Assembly: GCF_041296385.1 (NCBI RefSeq) | Contig: NC_091015.1 | Coordinates: forward strand, 89,140,004-89,204,003 | Reading direction: 5' to 3' | DNA from: Aphelocoma coerulescens | Lineage: Eukaryota; Chordata; Aves; Passeriformes; Corvidae | Length of the DNA: 64,000 nucleotides | Part shown: positions 61,421 through 64,000 of the stretch, piece by piece | How positions within the stretch are numbered: the stretch's first letter is position 1 | How the letters are laid out: every line of letters begins with the position of its first letter | Program-made: the position numbers and the translations under genes | The notes under the pieces: model-generated | Told to the model about the DNA's origin: nothing | Databases searched by the model: none | What the model saw: the letters and a program-made list of their open reading frames with translations, nothing else

Positions 61421-64000
61421 AAACCTATAAAATTCTTGGAAACTTAGAAAACAAACCTCAGAGACATTGAAATCTAGTCTGTATCTAGTGCCTGACCTAA
61501 TATTCTAGGCTATCTCTTTTTCGGAAGTTTTCAAAATCACTTGCAAGATCTCAAGGAAAATGTTGAAGCTGTTTCTGCACAAGTCCTACTCCATTCAAAT
61601 ATCAGGGATCCTTAGAGTAGTTGGAGAAAATCAAATAGAGCATTTTTAGCCAAATAGATGTTTGTGAGTTATTGCCCCTTAGGGTATTTCTCTTTCCTGC
61701 ATCCCCACTACCACTCACCCAGTTTCATCCTTCTATTCTTCCACTTGCATCATTCCTCAGCTAAACTACATGCTGATCCTTCTCATTTTCAGCCCACATT
61801 TCAGTATGTCCTTTATTCATGTATTTTCTCTGATTTTAACAACTATTATTACAGTCTTTAATTTCCATCTATCAGGCATGAAAGTGACAATTCTGCTTGG
61901 TTGAATACGGTGAGAAAGAACTATTTGCTCTTCATCTTCCATTCTCCTTTCTGCCCATGTGGAAGTGGATAGACACCTCTGATCCATGCTTTTTGCTTGT
62001 TACAAATGCTGTCCCAGTTTTTCCATTTTGAATCTGTGCAGGTTTTCTGTGCAGGAAGAGACATGAAGGCAGCCCTGTGCTTAGAAGAGAGACAGAGGGT
62101 TGTGAGACCACTGGTGATCAGTTTTGTTCTGAATGACAAAAGTCTGAAAGAGAGACAGACTGTGAGCAAAGACAAGGCAAAGACAGGCTGAGAGAGGCAA
62201 GCAGGCTGTTGATCTACAGAAGCAATTTTTAGAACGACTTTGTGAAGCATACAGAGCAAACAGAAGATGCAGGACTGGGAATAGAGAAATCAGGCAGTGA
62301 GCCTGGATGAGAAGACAAGATGCTCTCTGGCGAATTCCACAGGTTTGTGCTGAGTGGTTGTCAGCACAGATACAGACCAGAAGTGACAACATAAACACTA
62401 GCCATGGAAACCTGACCTTCTAGTGGTACTATCAAAATCACAGTGGGTTTTTGCTGACTACTGGAAAGTAGCTTCTGAAAGGGCCATGCCCTCTCCTGCC
62501 AGCCAGCCTAAGCAGGGGGTGAGTCCTGGCAACCTATCAGGAATTCAAACTGACTGCTTTATACCTGTCTGTGACTTTTCAGTGCAAAAATACAGCTTAA
62601 CATATCTGTCGTGGCTTATCACAACATACCCTGCGATAACATACCAACAGTATAACAATAGTTAGTCAGCACTGGTATTTTATCAAGAACCCCTTTCAAA
62701 CATTAATTAGGTGGGGAAAGGGAGAGGAGAATTGCAATAAAATGATACATTTGAATTTTTTATTTTATTTTTGCTGTCTTTAAATACATTCATCAGCTTT
62801 TCACTTTTTTCAGTTTTGTCATTAATTGCAACTTCCCTGGTACAAGTTATCACATATTGCGGTATGTGGAATCTAAAAGCTTTTGCAGAATTAAAAGCAC
62901 AAACACAAGCAAGTCCAAAGCACACAAGCTAAAACTAGAGAGTTTTATGGGAAAAATATATGAAACAAAGAGATGTGTAAGAAGGACATGCACCTTTTGA
63001 ACAGCTGTTGGCTCTTTTCTACTGATAGTTTCTGAAGTTCTGCAACACTGCCTGTGGTTTACTAACATAAAAGTAGAATGTCCACATCCATGTCACAGCT
63101 TAAAGAAAATAGTGCTCCAGCTTCAATTCTATTGAAACCAACTTCATTTCTCCACAGAAGCCAACAGACTGACAAGAGGAACAGTCCCCTGCCCAGGTTA
63201 GTCAGCTGATCCATTTAGACTTCACCTATATAAGTAACTCAGACCAGTGCTTGGCCTCTGGAACCAAGATGGCAAGTGGCACAATGTGACTCACCTTCAA
63301 ATGCCTAAGCTTTCCCTTCCCAACACACAGCTGAATAGCCTCATCCATACCCCTTCTCAGGAAAAGACCTCAGCCTGTGGTCCTCCCCAAACCCTGTCAT
63401 GGGACATGGACGTGGTTATGCATTACCAAAGGCCAGTGATGGAGCCTCAGCCCTGTCTAGGGGACGAGCATGTAGCCTGGCACTCCTTTTACAGAAGAGG
63501 AACAGGAGCCCAGCTGAAATGTGACACAAGGGAGGCAATACAAGAATTGGTAGAAATTGATTTGGCTTAATTTAAAAAAACAGCTGTGAGAGCAGGGATG
63601 TTATTTCCATTATTTTTTCCTGTGATGGGCTACTGTTATCATCCTACTACATGTACTAAGTTTCCAAAATAAAAAAAAATCGTAAATGCGAAAAGCATCA
63701 CATACCTTGGATTGAGTGCACTTTTCCTACATAAATTATTTTGCCTGGTGTAACTAACTTCTTTCCTCAAAGGGCTTCTGTTGCCTTTCCCCTGTAAAAT
63801 ACATTCCATGAAAGTAAAATGAGGCCAAAGGGGAGAAACAAGCAAACAAAAATAATACAAAAACCTATTCAGGTCGTTTGTCCTTCAGACTTCTACAAAG
63901 TCCAAAGTAAAGGGCTTATTTGTCATTGAATACCTGCAAGCAGTAGGCCACTTACTTTCACATAGCATGGGGCTTTTAAGTGTTGAAAGCAATGATTCCC
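61421..64000. other. Unique non-coding DNA to window end
   Basis: AT-rich sequence with no recognised gene. Overlapping open frames on both strands at 61.9-62.4 kb and a 107-codon frame at 63247-63570 resemble no family I know. Confidence 0.5.

Noticed and set aside
63247..63570. 107-codon plus-strand frame
   Set aside because: Mixed composition makes it less obviously spurious, but I recognise no domain, no splice context and no homologue.

Overview
This window looks like avian nuclear DNA, most likely from a songbird (Passeriformes). The sequence is AT-rich with CpG-poor surroundings. It carries typical avian CR1 LINE 3' ends and several retroviral LTRs that I recognise, from memory, as families common in passerine genomes. 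The organism call is inference, because no database search was possible. No bacterial, phage, plasmid or organellar features are present.

I found no host protein-coding gene, tRNA, rRNA or CRISPR array. The open frames are short, lie on both strands, match no protein I know, and often fall inside repeats. The window is best read as intergenic or deep-intronic sequence punctuated by mobile-element debris.

Layout. 1-9 kb is unique DNA with a solo LTR at 1244-1666. A second LTR-like unit lies at about 9052-9562. Two minus-strand CR1 fragments lie at 12.8-13.3 and 14.8-15.6 kb; the second keeps a readable reverse-transcriptase C-terminus. 17.6-24.8 kb is a retroviral LTR cluster: a minus-strand LTR (17610-18267), a plus-strand LTR (about 18911-19351), a minus-strand LTR with a near-perfect 5-bp target duplication (20731-21278), a CR1 piece (22360-22600), and a composite in which a long plus-strand LTR (about 23221-24457) abuts, and may split, a minus-strand LTR-like unit with its own TATA box and poly(A) signal. 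25-46 kb is mostly unique DNA with microsatellites, a 46-bp tandem duplication (29665-29756), another CR1 end (36054-36325) and a palindromic relic (41253-41334). 46.9-48.6 kb is a heavily decayed plus-strand CR1/L3-type LINE. 48.6-64 kb is unique DNA with simple repeats and another palindromic relic near 61.4 kb.

I saw no new biological system. The points most worth a second look are the ancient LINE, the palindromic relics, the nested LTR composite with its splice-acceptor-like tract, and the paired Z-DNA-prone tracts around 28.2-28.5 kb.
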